64,000 nt of DNA from Accumulibacter sp. Lineage in GTDB: Bacteria; Pseudomonadota; Gammaproteobacteria; Burkholderiales; Rhodocyclaceae. The notes below the pieces were generated by a model that saw only the letters and a program-made list of their open reading frames with translations, had not been told where the DNA came from and ran no database searches. Below, in pieces: positions 34,756 through 44,122 of this stretch; the first letter of the stretch is position 1, and every line of letters starts with the position of its first letter. The stretch covers positions 1,860,001 to 1,924,000 of the forward strand of contig NZ_JAZKUG010000001.1 in the NCBI RefSeq assembly GCF_036625195.1, in the 5' to 3' direction. The position numbers and the translations under genes were made by a program.

Positions 34756-37005
34756 TCAGGTTTCCGCCGCCAGCGCCGCGAGGACGCCCGGCCGGCGGCC
34801 GACGCGTTCCTGGAAGGCCGCCAGTGCCGGCCAGCGGCCGATGTCGATGGTTGCTGCGCTGCCCCAAGTGAGGACGGCATACAGGTAGGCGTCGGCGACC
34901 GTGAAGTGGTCGCCCAGCAGGTGGTTCCTGTCCTCGAGGCGGGCGGCGACGTAGCCCAGCCGGGTGGCGATAGCCTCCCGCAGGCTGCGCCGGTAGTCCT
35001 CGGGGGTATCCGGCCGGAACAGCGGCACGAAACTGCGGTGCAGTTCGCAACCGATGAACGCCAGCCATTCCTGCAGTCGGTAGCGCGCGAGCGTGTGTGC
35101 GCGCGGCGCGAGGCCGGACTCGGGAACGCGGTCGGCGATGTATTGCAGGATCGCGGCGGTCTCCGTCAGACGCTCGCCATCGTCGAGTTCGAGCACCGGC
35201 ACGTAGCCCTTGGCGTTGATCGCCATGAAATCGCTGCCATCGGCCAGTTGGTGCCGGCGGAGATCGACGCGCACGAGATCGAAATCGAGTCCCGCCTCGC
35301 GCAGCGCGATGTGCGGTGCGAGCGACGAGGTACCGGGAGCGAAGTAGAGCTTGATGTCGAGGCTGCCGGGCAGGTGCGGAGGCGCTGCCGGCGCTCTCTC
35401 ATCGTCCTCGTCGACACCGGGAAGCCGGCTGAGCTCGACGCTGAGGAAGCCGCTGTTGTTGCCATAGGCAAAGGCCGAGTCGTTGGCGAAGAAGTAGAGG
35501 AAGCCGGGCTCGCTGATCTCGATCTCGCAGCCGTTCGGCGTGGCGACCAGGCTGCTTTCGTCGTCGACGCGGGCGACGCCACCGACGGCACTCTCGATCA
35601 GCCCGGTCAGCATGTTCTCGGTGTCGGCATTGCTCGCCTCGAGGTCGGGCCGCGGATGGATCGCGGCAACCAGCGAGAACCAGGGGCGCCTCTCCATGCG
35701 GCGGCTGCCCTCGGCGAGCTGCAGGAACCACGCTTTCGACTCATAGCCGTCGGCGTCGGCCGAGACGTCCTTGTCCAGCCACGAGCCGCTGGCCTCGACG
35801 CGGTAGCGCTCGCCGACAGCCACCTCGACGCCGGAAGCGTTCCACCACTTGTGCGCATAGACTGGGAAGCGTGCCGAGCCATCGATCGGCAGCTTGCGGA
35901 ACGGCAACGCCTCACGCTCGGTCTGCAGTTGCTCTTCCGGCGGCGGTTCTTCGCCACGGTAGAAAGAGGCGCAGGCCGGGATGTCCTCGAGGGCCTGCGG
36001 TCGATAGTCCGCGCGCCCCTGCAGGCGCTGCAGCACGCTGGGATGGATTTCGGCGTCGTCCGGAATCTTGCGCTCCCTGGTCGGGCGCGTGCGCCAGACC
36101 GGGCTGCGGGTCTCGTCGTGCCGGTCCTCCAGGCAGTCGGGCGCCAGTGCCGGCAGCAGTTGCCCGGGCACGAGTCGCAGGCCGGCAGCGAGTTCGTTGA
36201 CCTCCTGCACCATCCATTCGAGCGCGATGTCGGCGAGGCCGTGGCTGTCGTAGCCACCGCCGACATCGGCATGCGCGCCGGCAAACCAGAGCTGCCTGAT
36301 CCCCTCGCGTTCGGCCCAGACGGTCGGGACGAAGTCCGCCCGCTGCTCGTCGATGGCCAGCGCCTGGCGACCGTATTCGACGCGTGGACTCAGCTCACGG
36401 TTGCGGAACTTGAGGAAGCGGAGTTCGTCGCGGTCGATCAGGCGCAGGCCGTTGAACAGCGGCACGCCGAGTTCCCCGACGGTGTCCCAGACGCCGATCA
36501 TGCGGATCGGCGTTTCGTCGTGGTGCTTCCAGAAGCGCGCGCCGCGCTTCTTGCCACGATCGTCCCTGTAGATCAGCCAGACCCGTTCGGCTTCATCGGC
36601 GGCATCGTCGTCGTCGGCCTCGCCGGCAGCGAGCAGACCGGTGTAGGCGATGAACTCGCCGAGGCTGCGGGCCGCCCAAGCGCCGCGTGAGGCGCCGAAG
36701 AGCCAGATCTTGTCGCCCCGCTCATAGACCTGCGAGATCAGCAGGTAGGCGTCGATCATGCTGTCGTGCAGGCCGATTCCCTGCGTCCCGAGCAGCAGGC
36801 CCTGCGCGCGGCCGCCGCTGCCGACGCTGGCGAGATGGAAGGCAGCGAGCTGTTCGCCGGTCCTGACGAGATGCGAGCGGATGGGTCCGCTCTCGTCGAC
36901 CTGTCGCTCGGTTCCCGGTAGCATCTGGAACAGCCGGTAGGCGTTGGTTCGCCCGACCGGATCGTTCCAGCTTCCGTCCAGGCAAACGACGATTTCCTTG
37001 CTCAT
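34756..37005 (-). CDS. DUF2235 hydrolase / lectin-like domain / glutathione S-transferase fusion
   Basis: A single 749-residue frame (ATG 37005, GGAGGAAG upstream) joins three domains. Residues 1-345 are a DUF2235 alpha/beta-hydrolase (T6SS phospholipase Tle1-like family) with nucleophile motif GASRG (Ser106), Asp173 in GVWDTV and His245 in GAHADVGGGY. Residues about 375-530 resemble the LecA/PA-IL galactose-binding beta-sandwich (LYFFANDSAFAYGNNSG). Residues 549-749 are a complete beta-class glutathione S-transferase with thioredoxin-like and helical domains. No signal peptide is seen. The combination is unusual. Export as an effector, or a stand-alone lipase/esterase role, are both possible. 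Confidence 0.75.
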   Translation of the reverse strand: MSKEIVVCLDGSWNDPVGRTNAYRLFQMLPGTERQVDESGPIRSHLVRTGEQLAAFHLASVGSGGRAQGLLLGTQGIGLHDSMIDAYLLISQVYERGDKIWLFGASRGAWAARSLGEFIAYTGLLAAGEADDDDAADEAERVWLIYRDDRGKKRGARFWKHHDETPIRMIGVWDTVGELGVPLFNGLRLIDRDELRFLKFRNRELSPRVEYGRQALAIDEQRADFVPTVWAEREGIRQLWFAGAHADVGGGYDSHGLADIALEWMVQEVNELAAGLRLVPGQLLPALAPDCLEDRHDETRSPVWRTRPTRERKIPDDAEIHPSVLQRLQGRADYRPQALEDIPACASFYRGEEPPPEEQLQTEREALPFRKLPIDGSARFPVYAHKWWNASGVEVAVGERYRVEASGSWLDKDVSADADGYESKAWFLQLAEGSRRMERRPWFSLVAAIHPRPDLEASNADTENMLTGLIESAVGGVARVDDESSLVATPNGCEIEISEPGFLYFFANDSAFAYGNNSGFLSVELSRLPGVDEDDERAPAAPPHLPGSLDIKLYFAPGTSSLAPHIALREAGLDFDLVRVDLRRHQLADGSDFMAINAKGYVPVLELDDGERLTETAAILQYIADRVPESGLAPRAHTLARYRLQEWLAFIGCELHRSFVPLFRPDTPEDYRRSLREAIATRLGYVAARLEDRNHLLGDHFTVADAYLYAVLTWGSAATIDIGRWPALAAFQERVGRRPGVLAALAAET

Positions 37006-37202
37006 CGCGCTTCCTCCACTGCTCCTCTCGTTGCCCGCTGCCGGCACCGGCTCGTCGATCGACGCGAGCCTGGCGCAGGCACCCGCCGCATCGCCAGGCC
37101 GCCGCCTCGCCTGCTGCAGCGGTGCTGCCCGCGTGCCGGCAAGCGCCAGCTCTCGCTCTGCGCTTCAACGCCGCCTGCCGGCGACGACTGCCACTCGAGA
37201 TC

Positions 37203-37856
37203 TCAGCCGCCGCCGCTCGCTGGGGCTGCCGGCGGGTTCGATTTCGGCAGTGAGACATCGAGCTCCTTCGCCTTGCTGTCGGAGATGATCTCGAACAGCG
37301 TCACCACCTTCTTCACGTCGCTCGTCGTACGCGCCACCTGGACGGCGGCGTCGGCTTCACGCTGCGTGACCAGGCCCATCAGGTAGACCACACGCGCCTC
37401 GGTGACGACCTTGACATGGATCGCGTTGAACTTGCCGGCATCGACGAAACGGCTCTTCACGCGGGTGGTGATGTAGGAGTCGTTGCTGCGTGCCGAGAAG
37501 GACGTGACGGGGCCGACGGTCAGCTCGTTGTACAGCCCCTGGACCTGTGGCACGGCATTGACGATGTTCTCGACTTCGATGCGCACCTGTTCGGAAGGCA
37601 CTTCGCCGCTGATAAGAGCCCTGCGGTTGAAGCTGGTGACGTTGATGTGGGCGTTTTCCCAGGGCTTTTCGCCGATGCGTGCAGTCGCCTTCCATTCGAT
37701 CGATTCGTCGTCGGTCTGCGTGCCGAGCGAGCGGCGATCGAAGGCCGCCAGAGCGCCTCCGCTGGCGCCGGCGGCGACCACCGGCAGACAGCCCTGCAGC
37801 AAGAGGGGCAGCAGCGCAGCGGCAAGCAGCGCGCCCATGGCGAGCAGTCGTTTCAT
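37203..37856 (-). CDS. BON-domain outer-membrane lipoprotein (DolP/YraP-like)
   Basis: The 217-residue protein has a lipoprotein signal ending LLLQGC (lipobox, Cys23) and two BON domains (about 50-115 and 125-190). DolP-type double-BON lipoproteins bind anionic phospholipids at the outer membrane and support envelope integrity and the Bam machinery. It overlaps diaA by 4 nt and ends the yraN-HIRAN-diaA-BON gene string, the same order as in E. coli (yraN-diaA-yraP). Confidence 0.88.
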   Translation of the reverse strand: MKRLLAMGALLAAALLPLLLQGCLPVVAAGASGGALAAFDRRSLGTQTDDESIEWKATARIGEKPWENAHINVTSFNRRALISGEVPSEQVRIEVENIVNAVPQVQGLYNELTVGPVTSFSARSNDSYITTRVKSRFVDAGKFNAIHVKVVTEARVVYLMGLVTQREADAAVQVARTTSDVKKVVTLFEIISDSKAKELDVSLPKSNPPAAPASGGG

Positions 37857-38446
37857 TCGTCAACTCCCATCAGCAGGCAATCGATGCCGTCGCAGAGACA
37901 GTGGATGACCAGCAGGTGCGTTTCCTGGATGCGTGCCGTGCGCTCGGCCGGAACGCAGATGTGTACGTCGTCCTCGTGCAGCATCTCGCCGATCACGCCA
38001 CCGCCCTTGCCGGTCAGCGCGATGACGCGCAACTCGTGCTCGTGCGCGACGTCGATCGCCGCGATGACGTTGGCCGAGTTGCCCGAGGTCGAGATGGCGA
38101 CGAGGACGTCACCGGGTTGTCCGAGCGCGCGCACCTGCTTGGCGAAGATGGCCTGGAAGCCGTAGTCGTTGGCGATCGCCGAGAGGATCGAGGTATCGGT
38201 CGTCAGGGCGATCGCCGCCAGTTCATGGCGCTCGACCTCGAAGCGCCCGACCAGTTCGGCTGCCAGGTGCTGCGCGTCGGCAGCCGAGCCACCGTTGCCA
38301 CAGGCAAGGATCTTGCCGTTGTTCAGCAGGCAGTCGACCATCGTCTCGATCGCCCGGCCGACCGGTGCCGCGAGTGATTCGCGGGCGTCGAGCTTGATCT
38401 GGACGCTGTCGCTGAACTGCTGGCGAATACGGTCGGTCAGGTCCAT
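37853..38446 (-). CDS. diaA: SIS-domain protein DiaA/GmhA type
   Basis: From ATG 38446 the 197-residue product is a SIS phosphosugar isomerase fold, with GNGGSAADAQHLAAEL (about 49-64) and ISTSGNSANV (about 113-122). The family includes GmhA, which makes heptose-7-phosphate for LPS, and DiaA, which binds DnaA and stimulates replication initiation. The yraN/BON neighbourhood favours DiaA, but a double role cannot be excluded from sequence. Confidence 0.85.
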   Translation of the reverse strand: MDLTDRIRQQFSDSVQIKLDARESLAAPVGRAIETMVDCLLNNGKILACGNGGSAADAQHLAAELVGRFEVERHELAAIALTTDTSILSAIANDYGFQAIFAKQVRALGQPGDVLVAISTSGNSANVIAAIDVAHEHELRVIALTGKGGGVIGEMLHEDDVHICVPAERTARIQETHLLVIHCLCDGIDCLLMGVDE

Positions 38447-38486
38447 CGGCGGTGTTTCGCAGCGCGTAAAGAGGCCGATTCTAACA

Positions 38487-38876
38487 TCAGAGCAGCAGGA
38501 AGACCTCGAACTCGAGCCGGCGCCAGGGATCGGGGTCCTGCCGCATTCTCGACACCCGTGCCTCGAGTCGTTCGCCGGCGTCGAGGGCGCGCGCGACGGC
38601 GCGGTTCTCGGCGCGCGGAACATAGCCGAGCTGCTGACCGTTCCAGTCGACGCGCACCGCATTGCGGTCGTGCCGGTTGTCGGCTTCGCGCACCAGCGTC
38701 AGCCGGTCACCGGTCCTGATCTGCGACCAGAGCGCGCTGGCGGCATAGTACTGGCTGCCGGCCAGCGGTGAACTCTGCACCAGGACGCGGATCGCTTCGC
38801 CGCCCGGCAGCGGCGTGGCGGGCAGGGCGAGGGCGATGGCGAGCGCGAGGGCCCGCTCAAGGCGCCGCAAAGGCAT
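38487..38876 (-). CDS. Exported HIRAN-domain protein
   Basis: The 129-residue protein starts MPLRRLERALALAIAL with a signal peptide (about 1-27) followed by a HIRAN domain: VREADNRHDRNAVRVDW and QQLGYVPRAENRAVARAL. HIRAN domains are best known as DNA 3'-end binding modules fused to helicases (HLTF, Rad5), so an exported stand-alone form is odd. The gene overlaps yraN by 20 nt. Its function is unknown. Confidence 0.78.
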   Translation of the reverse strand: MPLRRLERALALAIALALPATPLPGGEAIRVLVQSSPLAGSQYYAASALWSQIRTGDRLTLVREADNRHDRNAVRVDWNGQQLGYVPRAENRAVARALDAGERLEARVSRMRQDPDPWRRLEFEVFLLL

Positions 38877-39246
38877 CCGGGATCCACTCGATGGCGGCCG
38901 TGGACAGTCCGTCGAGCAGGATGCAGTCGAAGCGGCAGTCGCAGTCGCTGCCACCGCGCAGCGCCAGGTAATGCTCGGCGGCGAGGACGATTCGCCGCTG
39001 CTTGGCGCTGGTGATGCTGGCGCCGGCGCCGCCGTAGCCGGCGTTGCGGCGCAGCCGCACCTCGACGAACACGAGCGCCCGGCCATCGCGGCAGATCAGG
39101 TCGACCTCGCCGCCGCGGCAACGGAAGTTGCGCTGCAGGATGCTCAGTCCGCGCGCTGCGAGGAAGCGCGCCGCCAGTTCCTCGGCGGCCTCGCCGTCCT
39201 TGGCGGCGTTCCTGCCGGGTCCGGGCGTGTTATCTTTGCCGCTCAC
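38857..39246 (-). CDS. yraN: UPF0102 (YraN) endonuclease-like protein
   Basis: The 129-residue protein has the UPF0102 nuclease-like core: GEAAEELAARFLAARG, RCRGGEVDLICRDG and VFVEVRLRR, the D-x9-ExK-like restriction endonuclease arrangement with K replaced by R. The function is not established. It diverges from rsmI across 15 nt. Confidence 0.88.
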   Translation of the reverse strand: MSGKDNTPGPGRNAAKDGEAAEELAARFLAARGLSILQRNFRCRGGEVDLICRDGRALVFVEVRLRRNAGYGGAGASITSAKQRRIVLAAEHYLALRGGSDCDCRFDCILLDGLSTAAIEWIPDAFAAP

Positions 39247-39261
39247 TGCCTGCCGACTCCG

Positions 39262-40125
39262 ATGACGAACGAATCCGCTGCATTATATTTGGTGCCGACG
39301 CCACTGGGCCATCTCGGTGACATGACGCAGCGCGCGATCGAGGTCCTGCGCCAGGTGCCCTGGGTGGCCGCCGAGGACACGCGGCACACGGCGCCGCTGC
39401 TGCGTCACCATGGCTGCAACGCCCGCCTGCTGGCGGCGCATCGGCACAACGAGGAGGCGGCGGCGCAGCGCGTCGTCGCGCTGCTCGCCGCCGGCGAGTC
39501 GGTGGCGGTGGTCGTCGATGCCGGCACGCCGGGCATCTCCGACCCGGGCGCGAGGCTGGTGGCGCGCGTGCGCGCCGCCGGTCATCGCATCATCCCTCTG
39601 CCCGGCCCCTGTGCCGCGGTCGTCGCGCTGTCGGCGGCCGGGTTGAGCGAGACGCAGTTTCTCTTCTACGGCTTTCTCCCGGCCAAGTCCGGGCAACGCG
39701 CGCAGGCGCTGCGCGAACTCGCCGAGCTGCCGTACGCACTGGTCTTCTACGAGGCGCCGCATCGCATCATCGAAACGGTCGCTGCGTTGCTCGCGGCCTT
39801 CGGCGCGCAGCGTACGCTCGTGCTGGCGCGCGAACTGACCAAGCTGTTCGAGAGCATCCATTCCTGTCCCCTGGGTGAGGCAGCGGCGTGGCTGCTGGCC
39901 GACGCCAACCGCCAGCGCGGCGAGTTCGTGCTGGTCGTTTCGGGCGCGCCGGCGGTCGCGGCCAGCGGTGAGGGCGGGCGGGTGCTGCGACTGCTGCTCG
40001 ACGACGGGCTGCCGCCCAGCCAGGCGACGCGGCTGGCGCACGCGATCACCGGCGCCAGCAGGAAGGCACTGTATCAGGAAGCGCTGTCCTGGCAGGCAGG
40101 TGTCACCTCCACCAGGCAGTCGTAG
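39262..40125 (+). CDS. rsmI: 16S rRNA (cytidine1402-2'-O)-methyltransferase
   Basis: The 287-residue protein has the tetrapyrrole methylase fold with LYLVPTPLGHLGDMT at the N-terminus, AEDTRHTAPLL, VVDAGTPGISDPG and PLPGPCAAVVALSAAGL. RsmI methylates the ribose of C1402 in 16S rRNA. The C-terminus runs about 17 codons into the 3' end of the convergent molybdopterin gene (40074-40125), so the tails of both genes share DNA. Confidence 0.94.
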   Translation: MTNESAALYLVPTPLGHLGDMTQRAIEVLRQVPWVAAEDTRHTAPLLRHHGCNARLLAAHRHNEEAAAQRVVALLAAGESVAVVVDAGTPGISDPGARLVARVRAAGHRIIPLPGPCAAVVALSAAGLSETQFLFYGFLPAKSGQRAQALRELAELPYALVFYEAPHRIIETVAALLAAFGAQRTLVLARELTKLFESIHSCPLGEAAAWLLADANRQRGEFVLVVSGAPAVAASGEGGRVLRLLLDDGLPPSQATRLAHAITGASRKALYQEALSWQAGVTSTRQS

Positions 40126-42170
40126 AAGGTCGCGCCGCCGCCCATGTCGGTCAGCGCTTGGCTGGTCACCTCGTTGCAGTTCCGCCCGTCGGGGGATAGC
40201 TTGCGCCACCAGATCGAGGTCGCGACGACGACGCCCGGCCGCGCCCGGTCGCTGACCACCGCCCGGGCGGCGAACTCACCGCGCCGGTTGAAGACGCGCA
40301 GCTCGCTGCCGTCGGCAATCGCCCGCGCGGCGGCGTCGGCCGGGTTGATCAGGATGCTCGGCGATTTTTCCTGCGCCAGGAAGCGTGCCGAGTTGGCGAA
40401 GCTGGTGTTCAGGAAGTTGCGCGCCGGTGGCGTCAGCAGGGCCAGCGGGAAGTCCTGCGCCAGCGGGCTGCACCGCCATTCGCGCGGTTCGATGAAGTCG
40501 GGAAGCGGGTCGAGTCCCTGGTCGGCGAGCATCTGGCTGTAGAACTCGCACTTTCCCGACGGTGTCGGAAAGCCGCCGTCGGCGAACGGCGCGTAGGGCT
40601 GCGGCAGCCGCAGGCGGGCGTGCCCGTCGCGCACGAGCTGCTCCCACGACAGGCCGGCAAGGCGCGGATCGCTCCAGTCGAAAGCCTGGCGGCACAGATC
40701 CTCGTCGCTGTCGGCGAAACACGGCTCGCTGAAACCCATCCGCGATGCCAGGCGACGAAACAGCTCGGTGTTCGGCAGCGCCTCGCCGAGCGGCGCGATC
40801 GCTGGCTGGTTGAGCTGGATGTACAGATGGCCGTAGGACTTGTGGATGTCCAGCTGTTCCATGTGGCTGCTCGCCGGCAGCAGGATGTCGGCATAGTCGG
40901 CGGTGTCGGTCTGGAAGAGATCGTGTACGACGGTGAACAGGTCGTCGCGGGCGAAGCCGCGCACCACCTCGCGCGACTGTGGGGCAACCGCCAGCGGGTT
41001 GCTGTTGTAGACGAAGATCGCCTGGATCGGTGGCCGCGCGTGCAGCAGGTCGTGGCCGATGGTGCTCATGTTGATGATGCGTGGCGGCGGATGCGGCATC
41101 AGGTCGGGCCGTTCGAGCGCGGCCGTATTGACCGGATAGTTGCCCGAGGTGGACAGCAGGACACCGCCTGCGGGGTCGCGCCAGGCGCCGGTGAGCGCCG
41201 GCAGGCAGGCGATCGTGCGCAGCGCCATGCCGCCACCGGCGGTGCGGTTGATGCCGTAGTTGGTACGGATCGCCGCTGGTCTTGTGCGGCCGTAGGCGTG
41301 TGCCAGTTGCTCGATGGTGCTCGCCTCGATGCCGCAGATCGCCGCCACGCGTGCCGGCGGAAAGGCCTGCACACGCTCTGCGAGTTCCGCGAAGCCCAGC
41401 GTGTGGCGGGCGATGTAGTCCTGGTCGAGGAGGTCGTCGCGGATCAGCACGTACATCAGGCCGAGCGCCAGCGCGCCGTCGGTTCCCGGCAGCAGGGCGA
41501 TGTGCTGGTCGCAGCGGTCGGCGGTCATCGTCCGGCACGGGTCGATGGCGACCAGGCGCGCACCGCGCCGCCGGGCTTCCTGCGCCAGGCGCCAGAAATG
41601 CAGGTTGGAGACGACGCTGTTGCTGCCCCAGATGAGGATCAGCCGCGCGTCGACGACGTTCTCGGGGTCGAAGCCGATGCTCGCACCGACCGTCGCACGG
41701 TAGCCCATGGCACCGGCGCTGGCGCAGATCGTCCGGTCGAGCTGCGCGGCGCCGAGACGGTGGAAGAAACGGCGGTCCAGCGAACCGTAGCCGAGCAGAC
41801 CCGAGTTGCCGGCATAGCTGTAGGGGACGATCGACTCGGCGCCATGGCTGGCGATGATGCCGCGGAAACGGTCGGCGATGGTGGCCAGTGCCTCGTCCCA
41901 GCTGATGCGTTCGAAACACGCTCCCGGCCCCTTCGCGCCGACGCGCCGCAGCGGGTGCAGCAGGCGTTGCGGGTGATGGATGCGCTCGGGGTAGTGTGCC
42001 ACCTTGGTACACAGCACGCCGGCGGTCGGCGGGTGATCGGCCGCACCGGCGACCTTCAGCACGCGGCCCTGGCTGACCGTGACCTCGAGTGCGCAGGTGT
42101 CGGGGCAGTCATGCGGGCAGGCGCCACGTATCGTGTGGCTGACGCCGTCTTCGGCAAGCGCTTGCGCCAT
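40074..42170 (-). CDS. Molybdopterin-dependent oxidoreductase with an N-terminal [4Fe-4S] domain
   Basis: From ATG 42170 the product is 698 residues. The N-terminal CPHDCPDTC...LCTK quartet (about 18-55) binds a [4Fe-4S] cluster, then the molybdopterin domains (WGSNSVVSNLHF, NYGINRTAGG, LLPASSHMEQ) and a C-terminal dinucleotide-binding domain (DGSELRVFNRRGEF) follow. It belongs to the formate dehydrogenase/DMSO reductase superfamily. There is no Tat signal, so it acts in the cytoplasm. The substrate is unknown. Its first 25 codons are duplicated at 46991-47064, beyond the BREX remnant. Confidence 0.88.
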   Translation of the reverse strand: MAQALAEDGVSHTIRGACPHDCPDTCALEVTVSQGRVLKVAGAADHPPTAGVLCTKVAHYPERIHHPQRLLHPLRRVGAKGPGACFERISWDEALATIADRFRGIIASHGAESIVPYSYAGNSGLLGYGSLDRRFFHRLGAAQLDRTICASAGAMGYRATVGASIGFDPENVVDARLILIWGSNSVVSNLHFWRLAQEARRRGARLVAIDPCRTMTADRCDQHIALLPGTDGALALGLMYVLIRDDLLDQDYIARHTLGFAELAERVQAFPPARVAAICGIEASTIEQLAHAYGRTRPAAIRTNYGINRTAGGGMALRTIACLPALTGAWRDPAGGVLLSTSGNYPVNTAALERPDLMPHPPPRIINMSTIGHDLLHARPPIQAIFVYNSNPLAVAPQSREVVRGFARDDLFTVVHDLFQTDTADYADILLPASSHMEQLDIHKSYGHLYIQLNQPAIAPLGEALPNTELFRRLASRMGFSEPCFADSDEDLCRQAFDWSDPRLAGLSWEQLVRDGHARLRLPQPYAPFADGGFPTPSGKCEFYSQMLADQGLDPLPDFIEPREWRCSPLAQDFPLALLTPPARNFLNTSFANSARFLAQEKSPSILINPADAAARAIADGSELRVFNRRGEFAARAVVSDRARPGVVVATSIWWRKLSPDGRNCNEVTSQALTDMGGGATFYDCLVEVTPACQDSAS

Positions 42171-42240
42171 GGTCGGGTGTCCTCCGGCAAGGGATGGGTG
42201 GGCGACGGCGACACGATAGCAGGTTGCCGGCTGCCTGGGC
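42097..42240. repeat. 144-bp direct repeat, copy A (5' end of the molybdopterin gene)
   Basis: The segment matches 46991-47134 in the same orientation at a constant offset of 4894 with 4 mismatches. It covers the first 25 codons of the molybdopterin gene and 70 nt upstream. Its right end is 5 bp from the brxL stop. Confidence 0.92.
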
Positions 42241-42245
42241 ACCCG

Positions 42246-44122
42246 TCAAACCAGCAGCGCCTTCATCAGCGCATCCTTCGCGTCCTGGTAGAACTCGATG
42301 CCCAGCCGGGTCGCCATCTCATCGGACAGATCGAACAACTGGCGACGGCAGGAGACTGGCAGCAATAGGGATTGGGCACCTTTCTCGACGGCGATCTCGG
42401 CCAGGCTGACGGCGTTGTGGATCGGCTCGATGGTGCCGCCGAGGGTGAGCTTGCCGACGACAACCAAGCCGCCACGAACCGACTTGCGCAGCAGGGCACT
42501 GCAGAGCGCGATCAGTGACGCGACGCCGGTCTTGGCGCCGCTCTTCGCGGCATCGAAGCCGCGCAACTGGGCAGAGAACCCATGCGCGCGCGGATCGCGG
42601 TCGCCAACCAGTTGCCTGGCCCGCGCGTACAGGTTCTGCTCGGCGCATCGGATCGATTCCTGGAAGGCTTGTGGCACGGGCTTGTTGAGCACGCGCACAC
42701 CGCCGCCCGGACCTTCGGTGACTTCGAGGCGGAACAGGCCGGGATGTTCGTCCTGACCGTCGGGCGAGAGCGTCCCAGATCTGGCCGGCTTCGAGCGGTT
42801 CGTCGCCGATGCCCCCCTGGCTCTGCAATTCCGGTGAGGAGACGAATTTCTCGACGCCTTCGGCACCCAAGGTGTAGCTGAAATGCGTATTGCGGAACTC
42901 GGCGGCGCCGATGCGCTGCTGTTGTTCCTTGACGCGACGGCGAACCTCCAGCGCCAAGCGCACGGCCCATTCGAGGCTTTCCTCGCTGACCAGGCCGAAG
43001 TGGTCGGTAAAGAGGTCCGGCTTGAGCCTGGGCACGTCCCAGCCCGGCAGGTAGCAATGGATGCGGTCCATGAAAGCCGTGTCGTCGCGCATTTCGGGCG
43101 GCAGCCGCTGGAACAGGTGGCCGATGCGCTGCTGGTGCTCGACATCGACATCGAAGTTGCCGAGCATGGCGATCGAGCCGTCGGCACGGATGCTCTCCTT
43201 GCCGCGCGAAAACTCGCCCGACTCCATGTAGCCCTTCATGATGTTCACTCCGTCCTTCTGGTCGAAGGAGATGCCGGACACCTCGTCGAAGCACACGACG
43301 TCGTACTGGCAGACCAGGCCACGCTGGCCGTTGGCGTTATTGACGAACATGCGCGCCACGGTGGCCTTGCCGCCGGAGACCAGGTGGGCGTAGGGCGAGG
43401 CCTGCTGCAACAAACGCGATTTGCCGGTGCCGCGCGGGCCGATCTCGACCGGGTTGTCATTGCGCTCGACGAACGGAATCCTGCGCAGCAGGATCGAATC
43501 CTTGTGGCGTTCGGTCAGTTGCGCCGGTTCCAGGCCGATCGAGCGCAACAGGAAGTCCTTCCACTTGGCGGTCGTCAGCCTGGCCCGCGCAGCCGACGTC
43601 TTGTCGAGTACGTCGCGCTGCGAAAGCTGGATCGCACGCAGGCCGGCGACACCCAAAGGCCGACCACTCGTCTCCTGGGCGATGGTGGCGTCGTAGCCCA
43701 GCGTGACCTCGGCATGGAAGCCGCCGGTCAGCATCCGCTGGTGCTCGGTGACCAGTTCCGCGGAGATGCGCACGTCGCGCAGCTTGAGCGAGGGCAACTC
43801 GGCGACATACGAATCGGTCCTGGCATCGAGCCGTGCCGTGATGATGTCGATGATGCGCACCTGCCCCTGTTCACGGGCGACGGACTTGATCAGCTCCTCG
43901 CTGCCGGCGCGTACCGTGCGCTCGGAAAGCTGGCGCTGGACGATCGCGAGCCCCTCCTGAATCTCGCTCTCGTCGATGGTGGCGCAGTAGCGGCCGAGCA
44001 TGAACGCGACCACGTAGGTGGACAACGGAAACTGGCGCGAAAACTGGCGCACGCAAGTCCTTGCGGACGACGTAACCAGCGAAGGCTTCGGCGACCTTGC
44101 GGTCCAGGGTGTCAAGCTGCAT
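42246..44122 (-). pseudogene. brxL: BREX Lon-like protease BrxL, two frameshifts
   Basis: The frame starts MQLDTLDRKVAEAFAGY at 44122, then shifts at about 44053. Removing one G there restores DLVRQF, the normal BrxL sequence. A second shift near 42773 (one extra T on the plus strand) breaks GQIW-ALSPDG. Between the shifts lie the ATPase P-loop-like GPRGTGKSRLLQ and the VVCFDEVSGI Walker B. After the second comes the Lon-like protease domain with GAKTGVASLIAL and LTLGGTIEP. BrxL is the BREX type 1 AAA/Lon-family protein. As written it gives no full-length product. Confidence 0.85.
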
